Below are positions 55,132 to 63,033 of a stretch of DNA of 64,000 nucleotides, one piece after another. The translations under genes were made by a program, and so were the position numbers. Where the stretch lies: assembly GCF_028622115.1 (NCBI RefSeq), contig NZ_CP097263.1:1798001-1862000 (forward strand). Direction: 5' to 3'. The notes beneath the pieces are model-generated. The model searched no databases. It saw only the letters and a list, made by a program, of their open reading frames with translations, and was not told where the DNA came from. Positions within the stretch are counted from its first letter, which is position 1; every line of letters starts with the position of its first letter. Source of the DNA: Kutzneria chonburiensis. Lineage in GTDB: Bacteria > Actinomycetota > Actinomycetes > Mycobacteriales > Pseudonocardiaceae.

Positions 55132-56052
55132 ATGCCCAGCACCGACGTGCACACCCACCTGGCCCCGATCCTCGAACGCCCGGTCGACGGGGTTGACCAA
55201 CGCGATGGACGCCTGGTGATCGACGGCCACCTGCTCGGCGCGCCTGGCCTCTATGATGCGTCGAGGCTGGCCAAGCACTTGGCGGGTAACGGAATCGAGC
55301 GCGCTTGGGTGTCCGCGCCGCCGCCCTTGTATCGGCAGGGCCTGGACCGTCACCAGACTCGGGCGTGGGTACGGGCGCTGGACGACGGTCTCCGCGCCCG
55401 CCTGGAGCACGAGCCGATGCTGGACCGGCTCACCTATCTTCCGTTGGACCGGCCGGATATCGCGCTCGAACTCGTCGAGGACGTGCGAGATTGCCTCGGC
55501 TGGACCGGATCCGCCGGCGGCGGCTCACCTGCCCTCGACGACCCGGCGCTCGAACCCCTGTGGTCAGCGATCGCTGCCCAGCGCAAGCCGCTCCTGCTGC
55601 ATCCCGGCGAGTCGCCGGACACCCGGCTACAGCGGCACTATCTGTCGAACCTGCTCGGCAATCCCGTGGAGACCGGCCTCGCCGCCGCGCAGCTCGTGTT
55701 CGGCGTCCTGACCAGGCACCCTGAGCTGAGGATCGTAGTGGTGCACTGCGGCGGGATCGTGCCGGCCCTCGTCGGCCGCTGGTCACGGGGCGTGGCGACC
55801 AACCGGCCCGGGATCGCGCCCGGCACACCGGATCCCGCGGCGACTGTCCGTCTACTGTGGAGCGACTGCCTCGGACACGGCCCGGGAGTTGTCGACCTCG
55901 CCCGTGCGACCTTCGGCGACGAGCACCTTTTGCTCGGCAGCGACTACCCGTTCCCGATGGGCCTCGACGACCCGTACCAGGCGATCGCCCATCTGCCGGC
56001 CGAGCTGCGGCACCGCATCGCCACCAACGCCGACGCACTCACGCGCGTGTGA
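55132..56052 (+). CDS. Amidohydrolase of the ACMSD family
   Basis: 306 residues. TIM-barrel amidohydrolase-2 with metal ligands H7-x-H9 (DVHTHLAP), H157 (LLLHPGES), H205 (VVHCGG) and D271 (GSDYPFPMG). GSDYPFP is characteristic of 2-amino-3-carboxymuconate-6-semialdehyde decarboxylase (ACMSD) and of related non-oxidative decarboxylases. It starts 4 bp after the PrnB-like gene. Expected activity is metal-dependent decarboxylation or hydrolysis of an aromatic-derived acid. It converges on the FAH gene, overlapping by 14 bp. Confidence 0.85.
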   Translation: MPSTDVHTHLAPILERPVDGVDQRDGRLVIDGHLLGAPGLYDASRLAKHLAGNGIERAWVSAPPPLYRQGLDRHQTRAWVRALDDGLRARLEHEPMLDRLTYLPLDRPDIALELVEDVRDCLGWTGSAGGGSPALDDPALEPLWSAIAAQRKPLLLHPGESPDTRLQRHYLSNLLGNPVETGLAAAQLVFGVLTRHPELRIVVVHCGGIVPALVGRWSRGVATNRPGIAPGTPDPAATVRLLWSDCLGHGPGVVDLARATFGDEHLLLGSDYPFPMGLDDPYQAIAHLPAELRHRIATNADALTRV

Positions 56053-56911
56053 CCACCCGGTTTCGAAGCGTGCCAAGGCCCGACGCGCGGGTGACGATCA
56101 CATCGCCGTCGGCCAGGAAGACCTGCGGATCACGGGCGTTGCCGATACCGCTGGGAGTGCCGGTGAGCAGCACGTCACCGGCCCGCAGGGTCATGCCGCG
56201 GCTGAGCTCGGCGATCAGCCGTTCGAACCGGAACGCCATCTGGCCGGTGGACGCGTCCTGGCGCAGCTCGCCGTTGACCTCGCACTGGATCCTCAAGGCC
56301 TGAGGGTCGTCGACCTCGTCCACGGTGGTGATCCACGGGCCGAGCGGCATGGTGGCGTCTATGCTCTTGCCCTTGAGCCACTGGCCGCCGTGCGCACGCT
56401 GGAGATCACGCTGCGAGACGTCGTTGGCCAGGCAGAAGCCGAAGACGTGCCGCCAGGCGTCCCGCTCCGGGATGTCCCGGCCGTCAAGGCCGATGACCAG
56501 CGCGACTTCCGCCTCGTAGTCCCATTTCTCGGACAGCCGGGGGTCGTAGGCGATGTCGTCGGCTGGCCCGATGACGGTGTCCGGGCCCTTGGTGAAGAAG
56601 GTCGGATGCTGGGGGACCTCGGGCGGGTCCTGGCCCTCACGCTTGCCCTTGGACTCCTCGAAGTGGTCCCAGTAGTTCCAGCCGGTGCACAGGATGTCCC
56701 GGTTGAACCGCCGCAGCGGCGCCCCCAGCCGCACGTCGGCCAGCGGGACGGTCGACGCCCGCGACACGGCGGTCTGGACGGCGTCCAGCGCGGACGGCCC
56801 GCCACGGACCACGTCGTCGAGCGAACCGGGGATCAGCGCGATCTCCTTGTCGTCGGCGACGATCGCGCCGAGCCACCACTGGCCGTCGGCGAAGGCACGG
56901 GCAAGCCTCAT
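56039..56911 (-). CDS. Fumarylacetoacetate hydrolase (FAH) family enzyme
   Basis: 290 residues. FAH-type beta-roll with metal-ligand pattern KWDYEAEVALVIG and CLANDVSQRD, and the C-terminal GDVLLTGTPSGIG. The family includes fumarylacetoacetate hydrolase, 2-hydroxyhepta-2,4-diene-1,7-dioate isomerase and 4-oxalocrotonate decarboxylase, all acting on ring-cleavage products. It is the last gene of the leftward operon; its start overlaps the RidA stop (ATGA). It would process a late dicarboxylic ring-fission product. Confidence 0.88.
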   Translation of the reverse strand: MRLARAFADGQWWLGAIVADDKEIALIPGSLDDVVRGGPSALDAVQTAVSRASTVPLADVRLGAPLRRFNRDILCTGWNYWDHFEESKGKREGQDPPEVPQHPTFFTKGPDTVIGPADDIAYDPRLSEKWDYEAEVALVIGLDGRDIPERDAWRHVFGFCLANDVSQRDLQRAHGGQWLKGKSIDATMPLGPWITTVDEVDDPQALRIQCEVNGELRQDASTGQMAFRFERLIAELSRGMTLRAGDVLLTGTPSGIGNARDPQVFLADGDVIVTRASGLGTLRNRVVTRA

Positions 56912-57300
56912 GACAGCACCCCGATGGCGTTGATCTCGATGAGGTAGTCCTTCTTCACGAACCCGGAGACCTCGACCATGGTGGAGGCCGGCGCGACGCC
57001 GGTGAAGTACTGCCGCCGCACGGCGTGGACGGCCTCGAAGTCGGCCATGTCCCGCACGTAGACGTCGACGCGGGCAATGTCGTCGAGGGTGCCGCCGGCA
57101 GCCTCCATGGCGGCCGCAAGGTTCTGGCACACCTGGTGGGTCTGCGCGGTGATGTCGCCGACGCCGGTGATCCCGCCGTCGGCGTTGCGCGCGGTCATAC
57201 CGGAGATGAACACCAGCCGGCCGGGCGCGGCGACGGTGGCCTGGGCGAAGTGTCCATTCGGGACGGCCAGGTCCGGCGACACGATTTCGTTCTTGGGCAT
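56908..57300 (-). CDS. RidA (YjgF/UK114) family enamine/imine deaminase
   Basis: 130 residues. RidA trimer fold: VFISGMTARN, QTHQVCQNLAAAMEAAGGTLDDIARVDVYVRD and the C-terminal VEVSGFVKKDYLIEINAIGV. The Arg that normally forms the carboxylate salt bridge (around R105 of RidA) is not obvious near VAPASTMVEV, so the member may be atypical. RidA-type proteins include 2-aminomuconate deaminases of the 2-nitrobenzoate/3-hydroxyanthranilate route. In this operon it may deaminate an aminomuconate-like product. Confidence 0.82.
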   Translation of the reverse strand: MPKNEIVSPDLAVPNGHFAQATVAAPGRLVFISGMTARNADGGITGVGDITAQTHQVCQNLAAAMEAAGGTLDDIARVDVYVRDMADFEAVHAVRRQYFTGVAPASTMVEVSGFVKKDYLIEINAIGVLS

Positions 57301-57310
57301 GGGTTCCTCG

Positions 57311-57808
57311 TCAGCGGGCGTCGTCGGGGCTGGCGTACCAGTCGGGCTGGGTCGGGTAGTGCGGGCCGTCGTAGATCTCCAGCAGCACGGTCTCCTCCTC
57401 AGCCCGGGTGGGGCCGTGCAGGCTGCCCTTGGGGTTCCAGTAGAAGGAGCCCTCGGTCAGGGTGAGCCCGGTCGGCACGTACGTGTAGCGGCCGCGCAGG
57501 CAGAACATGAACTGGTTGGAGGCGTGCGCGTGCCGGGACGGGATACCGGCTCCCGGCTGGAACCGGACCAGCGCGATGGACGCGCCGGAGGCGTCGTCGC
57601 GCCACAGCATCTTGTGCGACAACCCGGCCAGGGTCTTGTCCACCCAGTCGAGGTCGTCGGTACGCAGCAGGATTTCCCGGAAGCGGCCCATCACCTCGCC
57701 GCCGGGGCCGGTCTCGAGGCGCTCACGGGAGCGGTCCGGGGCCTCGCCGGAGTAGGCGGCGGGCTCGGACAGGTTCGCCGCCCACTCCTCGTCGGTGATG
57801 TCGGTCAT
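57311..57808 (-). CDS. Cupin protein (ChrR/dioxygenase-like)
   Basis: 165 residues, start overlapping the previous stop (ATGA). A single cupin with ligands SRHAHASNQFMFCLRGR (HxH, with Q in the usual E position) and a His in GSLHGPTR. ILLRTDDLDWVDKTLAG...MLWRDDASGASIALVRFQPGAG resembles the 2,4'-dihydroxyacetophenone-dioxygenase/ChrR-type cupins. Possibly a ring-cleavage dioxygenase or an isomerase in the aromatic pathway. Confidence 0.75.
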   Translation of the reverse strand: MTDITDEEWAANLSEPAAYSGEAPDRSRERLETGPGGEVMGRFREILLRTDDLDWVDKTLAGLSHKMLWRDDASGASIALVRFQPGAGIPSRHAHASNQFMFCLRGRYTYVPTGLTLTEGSFYWNPKGSLHGPTRAEEETVLLEIYDGPHYPTQPDWYASPDDAR

Positions 57809-58383
57809 CGGCGCTCCCCGAGGTAGGTCAGCTCGATCAGACGGCCGGCGCCGGTGATCTTCTCCGGCCGGTAGGAGACCTCGCCGTCGGGCAAGGTGAT
57901 CAGGACGAACGCCCGGTCCGACGGCAGTTCCAGCTGCTCGTCGGCGACTGCGTGGACGCGGACCTCGTCGCTGGAGAACACGATCGGCAGTCCGGCCAGC
58001 GGAGTGCCCGGCCGACCCGTCACCAGGTCGCCGACGGCCTCCTCGCCCAGGTCCTTAAGCTCGACGATCCGGTTGCGATAGGTCTTCTCGCCGTCGTTGG
58101 TCAGCATGTGCACGGGCGAGGTGGGCCGGAACAACACTCCACCGGGCGTCTCCTCCAGATACCGCGGCGGGTCCCCGTTGAGCCAGTCCATGTGGCACGG
58201 CGAGGAGGCCAGGTTCAGCACGAGATACGGGTTGTGGTGCAGGTGCCACGGCTGGACCTCGCCGGGCGCCAGCACCACCTCCCAGACCCGCACCCGCGGG
58301 TTGTCCAGCAGCACGGTCTGCCCGATCTCGCCGAGCACGATCCGCTCGCCGCTCGGTGAGTACACGATCTGGCCGGCGGTCAT
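57805..58383 (-). CDS. Cupin protein of aromatic-degradation operon
   Basis: 192 residues from the ATG at 58383 overlapping the hydroxylase stop. A cupin barrel (about 30-115) with HLHHNPYLVLNL and a later His in SPVHMLTN, and a C-terminal beta extension. Less conserved than the neighbouring cupin and no E after HxH is seen, so metal binding is uncertain. Part of the same leftward operon; role may be ring cleavage or accessory to the FAD hydroxylase. Confidence 0.72.
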   Translation of the reverse strand: MTAGQIVYSPSGERIVLGEIGQTVLLDNPRVRVWEVVLAPGEVQPWHLHHNPYLVLNLASSPCHMDWLNGDPPRYLEETPGGVLFRPTSPVHMLTNDGEKTYRNRIVELKDLGEEAVGDLVTGRPGTPLAGLPIVFSSDEVRVHAVADEQLELPSDRAFVLITLPDGEVSYRPEKITGAGRLIELTYLGERR

Positions 58384-59954
58384 CGGGTCGCTCCAGTGAT
58401 CTGTAGGTACCTGTCGCGGACGGGGTCCTTGGTGTCGTCGGCCGGATCGAACGGCAGGATCGCCGCGACATGGCCGTCGGGCCGCACCAGGACGGCGGTG
58501 TCGGGCAGCACACCGATCCGGTGGGTGGCGTGCTCGCCCGGGTCGAACAGGGCCACCTCGCGCAGGCCGGAGTCCAGCGGCGCGTCCCACCGGCTCACCA
58601 GGTACCGGCTCAACCCGGGTGACACGGTGCCGGGTAGCCGAGGCCGCCGCCGTACGTCGGTGAAGTAGAAGGCGGCGAAGGAGTCGCGGGTCAGGTCGTG
58701 CAGCGACACCTGGCCGTGTGGGCCGAAGAGCGGCACGTCCGGCAGCCGGTCGCCGGTGCGGACCGGCTGCGGGGTGTCCCCGGCGGCGATCATCGACCAG
58801 TCGCCGCTGCCGTCCACGTCCAGCCGCACTCCCAGCAGTGACCGGGTGACCGCCACGCCCCAGCGGCCACCGTCCATTGCGGACACTTCGGTGGCGCGCC
58901 GGTCCATGTAGGCCCGTGCGGCCTCGGCCATCTCGCCGGAACCGCGGACCGCCACCGGCGACTGCTCGCGCTCGTAGCCGTCGAGCAGCGACTCGTCCGC
59001 CCAGCCGCGCAGCACCCAGGCCAGCCGCCACGGCAGGTTGGACGCGTCCAGCACGCCGGTGTTCAGGCCGAGCGCCCACATCGGCGTGATCAGGTGGGCG
59101 GCGTCGCCCATCAGGAACACCCGCCCGTCCCGCCACCGGTCGGCGACCCGGTGGTGCACGGGGTAGACGTTGGTGCCCAGGACCCGCAGGCCGTCCACGT
59201 CGCCGATGAAGCGCTGGGCCTTGGCTGCCAGCTCGGCCCGGTCGGGTTCGGGTCGGCCCGGCTCCAGCGGGTAGAGGAACCGCCAGCAGTGCGGCTGCCG
59301 GACCAGGATCATCCACTCGGTCGGATCGCCGAAGTAGGCCAGGTACGGGAAGTCGCGCGGGTTGGCTTCGTCCAGGTCGACCTCGAGGTCGACGAGCATG
59401 TAGCGCTGCGCGAGGGTGTGGCCGGCGACCGTGATGCCAAGCGCCTCCCGTAGCTGGGACCGGCCGCCGTCACAGGCGAGCAGGTAGCTGCCCCGGATGG
59501 TCTTCCGGCCGCCGATCGACTCGACGACCACATCGACATGGTCGCCGCCCTGGGTGAAGCCAACCACCCGGTGTCCCATGTGGACGGTCTTCGGAGCGAG
59601 CGCCTCCAGCCGCTCGCGCAGCACGGGCTCCAGGTGGTGCTGGGGAATGTTGAGCACGAACGGGAACCTGGTGTCGTGCACGAGTTCGCCCGTGTGCACG
59701 CTGGCCCGGGCTTCGCCGGTGGCGCGGTCGATGTCGCCGATCTCGTCGATCCGCAGCGCGGCGGCCAGCACGTCCCCGGCGGCGTCGTAGCGGTCGAGGA
59801 CCTCCAGCGTGCGGGTCAGCACGGTGCCGGCCTTGGTGTCCAGGGAGAGCTGGTCGTCCTCCTCGAACACCACGACGTCGATGCCGTAGTGCGCCAACCC
59901 CAGCGCGGTGATCAGCCCGACCGGGCCGCCACCTGCGATGATCACCGGTAGCAT
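58380..59954 (-). CDS. FAD-dependent aromatic hydroxylase (MhpA/PHBH family)
   Basis: 524 residues from the ATG at 59954 with AAGGAG 8 bp upstream. GxGxxG-type IIAGGGPVGL (5-14), the NADPH/FAD DG motif CDGGRS (161-166) and GDAAHL (283-288). The C-terminal 115 residues have the thioredoxin-like domain of the phenol hydroxylase/MhpA branch (VLVRPDGHVAAI). It would hydroxylate a phenolic ring with NAD(P)H and O2 before ring cleavage. In a kynurenine-like route it could act as a kynurenine-3-monooxygenase analogue. Confidence 0.88.
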   Translation of the reverse strand: MLPVIIAGGGPVGLITALGLAHYGIDVVVFEEDDQLSLDTKAGTVLTRTLEVLDRYDAAGDVLAAALRIDEIGDIDRATGEARASVHTGELVHDTRFPFVLNIPQHHLEPVLRERLEALAPKTVHMGHRVVGFTQGGDHVDVVVESIGGRKTIRGSYLLACDGGRSQLREALGITVAGHTLAQRYMLVDLEVDLDEANPRDFPYLAYFGDPTEWMILVRQPHCWRFLYPLEPGRPEPDRAELAAKAQRFIGDVDGLRVLGTNVYPVHHRVADRWRDGRVFLMGDAAHLITPMWALGLNTGVLDASNLPWRLAWVLRGWADESLLDGYEREQSPVAVRGSGEMAEAARAYMDRRATEVSAMDGGRWGVAVTRSLLGVRLDVDGSGDWSMIAAGDTPQPVRTGDRLPDVPLFGPHGQVSLHDLTRDSFAAFYFTDVRRRPRLPGTVSPGLSRYLVSRWDAPLDSGLREVALFDPGEHATHRIGVLPDTAVLVRPDGHVAAILPFDPADDTKDPVRDRYLQITGATR

Positions 59955-59959
59955 CCGGG

Positions 59960-60679
59960 TCACTCCTTGGCGTAGGCGCGGTCGCGGGTGAGGGTGGAGC
60001 CGGTCATCGTGGCCGCCTCGGACAGCAGGAACAGCAGCGGCCCGACCACGTCCTCCGGCGTGCCGATGCCGGTGGTGGCGGCCCAGTGCGCGCGCTCGGG
60101 GCCGTCCGGGTTGGCCGCGCGGAACTGCGGGGTGTCGATCACGCCCGGGAACACGGTGTTGACCCGGATCCGGTGCGCCGCCACCTCGGCGGCCAGCGAC
60201 TTTCCGTACGAGATCAGCGCCCCCTTGCTTGCCGCGTAAGCGGATGACTGCGCCCGGCCCATGTGCGCCAGACCGGAGGCGAACACCAGGATCGAGCCCC
60301 GCCGCCGCTTGATCATGTGCGGCAGCACGGCCTGACACGCCCAGACCACGCCGTCCAGGTTGACCGCGAGCGTGTGCCGCCACACGGCCGGATCCATGTC
60401 GACCACATCGGCACGGGGCTGAACCGCGGCGGCGCACACCAGGCCGTCAACCCGGCCGTACTTGGCCACCACCTCCGCGACTGCGGCGAACACCGCGCCG
60501 CGGTCGGCCACGTCCACCCTGAGCTGGGTCACGCCCGGCACGTCGGGGGAGTCGACGATGTCCAGCACCACGCTGCGGCCGCCGGCCTCGGCGAACCCAC
60601 GGGCCAGCGCGGCGCCGATCCCGCTGGCCCCGCCGGTCACGACCAGGACTTCGCCGGAGGCGTCGAAACTCGTCTTCAT
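59960..60679 (-). CDS. SDR dehydrogenase
   Basis: 239 residues. VVTGGASGIGAA (14-25), an atypical VCAAAVQ in place of NNAG, S-Y-K set with YAASK, and C-terminal TGSTLTRDRAYAKE instead of the common VDGG, so it is a divergent classical SDR. Overlaps the Ldh2-type gene (60676-60679, ATGA) and precedes the hydroxylase by 5 bp. Likely oxidises or reduces an alcohol/ketone intermediate of the aromatic pathway. Confidence 0.82.
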   Translation of the reverse strand: MKTSFDASGEVLVVTGGASGIGAALARGFAEAGGRSVVLDIVDSPDVPGVTQLRVDVADRGAVFAAVAEVVAKYGRVDGLVCAAAVQPRADVVDMDPAVWRHTLAVNLDGVVWACQAVLPHMIKRRRGSILVFASGLAHMGRAQSSAYAASKGALISYGKSLAAEVAAHRIRVNTVFPGVIDTPQFRAANPDGPERAHWAATTGIGTPEDVVGPLLFLLSEAATMTGSTLTRDRAYAKE

Positions 60680-61731
60680 CGGCTCGCTCCCAGCGATACG
60701 TGAAGGCTCTCGGCCGTCTTGTGCAGGGCCGCCAGGACGCTGTTGTCTATCGGGATTCCCTCCCGGACTGCGGTTTCGGCCCGTTCGTGCTCCAGCTGTC
60801 CTGGTAGGTAAACCCTCTCGACACTCGGCCGGGTCGGTGATTGCTCGATCTCCTCGGCCAGGCGCAGCGCGTTGCGCGTGAAGTCGTCCGAGCCGAACGC
60901 GGCCGGTTCGATGGCCAGGAAGAAGTGTGCGCAGTTGTTGGGCACCGACGTGTCGGCGTACAGGCCTTGCACACCGGAGCCGAAGGCGCCACCGGACAGC
61001 ACGCCCGTGAGCACGTCGATGATCAGTGCCAGGCCGTAGCCCTTGGGGCCGCCGGTCGGCAGCAGCATGCCGTCCAACGCGGCCAGCGGATCGGTCGTCG
61101 GCGCGCCCGAGGCATCGGTCGCCCAGGTCGCCGGGATGGCACGATTCTCTCGCGCCGCCAGGCGAATCTTGCCCAACGCGGCTTCGGACAGCGCCATGTC
61201 CAGCACGATCGGCGGCCGGTCGGGCAGCGGGACGGCGATGGCGATGGGATTGTTGCCGACAACCGCCCGCGCACCACCGGGCGCGGGCATCAGCGGCCGG
61301 GTGTTCGCCGCCGCCACGCCAATCAGGCCGGCGTCGGCAGCTGTTGTGGCGTAACGGAAAGCGGCACCGAAGTGGAACGCATGCCGCACCGTGACGGCCC
61401 CGATGCCGAATCCGCGGGCCTTCTCGATGGCCATGCCCATGGCGTGATCACCGCTGAGCTGGCCGAGGCCGTGGTGGGCGTCGAGGGTCGCGATCGCGCC
61501 GAAGTCATGCAGCACCTCGACCGCTTCGGCGCGGCTGACCGAGCCGCGCCGGATGCGCTCCACGTACATCGGCACCAGCAGCGCCCCGTGCGACGCGACG
61601 CCGCGAAGATCCGCGGCCACCAAGGATTCCGCGACGGTCCGCGCCGCGGTGGAGGAGTAGCCGAGTGCCGCGAAGATCTGCTCGATCGCGTCGGTCAGCC
61701 AGGACGCGGTCACCACGGCACGCTCGGTCAT
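60676..61731 (-). CDS. Ldh2-type malate/L-lactate-like dehydrogenase
   Basis: 351 residues. Ldh_2/DpkA family: ADLRGVASHGALLVPMY near the N-terminus, AVTVRHAFHFGAAFRYA with catalytic His, NNPIAIAVP and GGPKGYGLALIIDVLTG. Members use NAD(P)H with 2-oxoacids, delta-1-piperideine-2-carboxylate or sulfolactate. It is the first gene of the leftward operon and might reduce a 2-oxo acid or an imine formed in the pathway. The hairpin at 61746 lies 15 bp upstream. Confidence 0.87.
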   Translation of the reverse strand: MTERAVVTASWLTDAIEQIFAALGYSSTAARTVAESLVAADLRGVASHGALLVPMYVERIRRGSVSRAEAVEVLHDFGAIATLDAHHGLGQLSGDHAMGMAIEKARGFGIGAVTVRHAFHFGAAFRYATTAADAGLIGVAAANTRPLMPAPGGARAVVGNNPIAIAVPLPDRPPIVLDMALSEAALGKIRLAARENRAIPATWATDASGAPTTDPLAALDGMLLPTGGPKGYGLALIIDVLTGVLSGGAFGSGVQGLYADTSVPNNCAHFFLAIEPAAFGSDDFTRNALRLAEEIEQSPTRPSVERVYLPGQLEHERAETAVREGIPIDNSVLAALHKTAESLHVSLGASR

Positions 61732-61745
61732 AGTGGCAGAAGGTA

Positions 61746-61767
61746 AGCGGGTGGCACCGCACCCGCT
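61746..61767. terminator. Hairpin between GH5 and the Ldh2 operon
   Basis: AGCGGGTG / CACCCGCT perfect 8-bp arms with a 6-base loop. It lies downstream of the leftward GH5 gene and 15 bp upstream of the leftward Ldh2 gene. It may end the GH5 transcript or act as an operator for the degradative operon; no T-run follows. Confidence 0.5.
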
Positions 61768-61803
61768 ATCCCGAAAGCGCAGCCCTTGTGAGGATCGCGC
61801 GCC

Positions 61804-62778
61804 CTACAAACCCCAGCCCCAGCGCAGCTGCACGACGCCGGACGCGTTGTTCACCGCCAGGCCGCTGCCACTCTGCCTCGTGATCGAATAGGTGTCCCCG
61901 GAGCGCAGACCGGGCCAGTAGACGACGCCGATCTGCCGGGACCGCGCCAGATCGGTGGTGGCGGCGAAGTACGCGGTGAAGTTGTTGCCGTCCTGGTGCC
62001 CGGCGGAGTAGTCCAGTCCGGTCGTCATCGGGGCGCCGGCCTCGTCGATGATGGTGCGCGACGAGTACGACCCGAGCCGGTTGCTCAGGTTGGTGGTCCA
62101 GGCCGCGCGGGTGGTGTCCGAGGCCCAGTAACCGTAGAAGTGCAGCGACAGCAGGGTTCCGGTCAGTGCGCTGGCGGCGCCGACACCGGTCACGTTGTCG
62201 TTGTAGCCGGTGCCGCTGATCACCACCCGGCCCCGCGGGATGCCCGAGTGCCGGGACAGCCAGGTCGAGCAGAGCGACACCCAAGCGTTCAGGCTGTAGC
62301 CGAACGGCTCGTTCATCGGTTCGAAATAGACGTTGCCGTTACCGCCGTAGTCGGCGGTCACCTTGTCCCACATGGTGTTCCAGGCGGCCAGGTCGTCGAC
62401 GAGGCCGTCCTTGTTCGCCTCCCAGTACCCGAGGATGACGTTCATGCCGTGGGCCAGCGCCGAGTCGATGGCGCCCTTGTACCGCGACCACCAGTCGGAG
62501 TTGACGCTCTGCGGGTTGACCGGCAGTCGTACGGTGTTCGCGCCGAGTTGCTGCTGGAAGCCGGTGATGATGCCGTCCGCCTTGGTGTGGACGGTGTCGT
62601 AGCTGTCCCCGGCGGTGAGACCGGTCGGGATGACCCACCCGTCCACGTAGTTGTCGCGGGCGTCGGCCCAGTTCACCCCGCGGAAGCCGTTCGTGGCGCC
62701 GGAGGCCGCGGGCGGGACCGCGAGCAGAGGCGCGACGAGAACGGCGATCATGGCTGCGCGTAGCAGGAAGCGCGTCAT
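61804..62778 (-). CDS. Secreted GH5-like glycoside hydrolase
   Basis: 324 residues from the ATG at 62778 with GGAG 5 bp upstream. Signal peptide (FLLRAAMIAVLVAPLLAVPPAASG). Catalytic acid/base E157 in MNEPFG and nucleophile E246 in IIDEAGAP, the GH5 pattern (endoglucanase/mannanase group), with RLPV and HFYGYW substrate-cleft residues. The C-terminal RSGDTYSITRQSGSGLAVNN is short for a carbohydrate-binding module and may be a remnant ricin-type repeat. It lies alone behind a palindromic operator. Confidence 0.87.
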   Translation of the reverse strand: MTRFLLRAAMIAVLVAPLLAVPPAASGATNGFRGVNWADARDNYVDGWVIPTGLTAGDSYDTVHTKADGIITGFQQQLGANTVRLPVNPQSVNSDWWSRYKGAIDSALAHGMNVILGYWEANKDGLVDDLAAWNTMWDKVTADYGGNGNVYFEPMNEPFGYSLNAWVSLCSTWLSRHSGIPRGRVVISGTGYNDNVTGVGAASALTGTLLSLHFYGYWASDTTRAAWTTNLSNRLGSYSSRTIIDEAGAPMTTGLDYSAGHQDGNNFTAYFAATTDLARSRQIGVVYWPGLRSGDTYSITRQSGSGLAVNNASGVVQLRWGWGL

Positions 62779-62811
62779 GCGAACTCCGATGTCCGAGAAT
62801 GCCATCCCAGG

Positions 62812-62827
62812 ATGTTGACGTCAACAT
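62812..62827. promoter_or_regulatory. 16-bp perfect palindrome, putative LacI-type operator
   Basis: ATGTTGACGTCAACAT centred on CG, located 34 bp upstream of the leftward GH5 start. LacI-family operators in actinomycetes often have a TTGACGTCAA-like core with a central CG, and carbohydrate-active genes are frequent LacI targets. Confidence 0.6.
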
Positions 62828-63033
62828 GCGCTGCGAAGAATGCGCCAACGTCGTCGCCGGTGTCAAGGACCGGCGTCCGGCCGGCCGGTACGCGAAGAAC
62901 AGCCGGGAAGCCGAGCCATACACGACTTTCGGCGGATGGCCTTGGCGGCGGCGGGTGCCTACCGTGGTCCGGCGCGCACTCCGACGGCATCGGTGCCCCT
63001 GCCAGCCCGAGACCAACGAACGGAGCTGACCTC

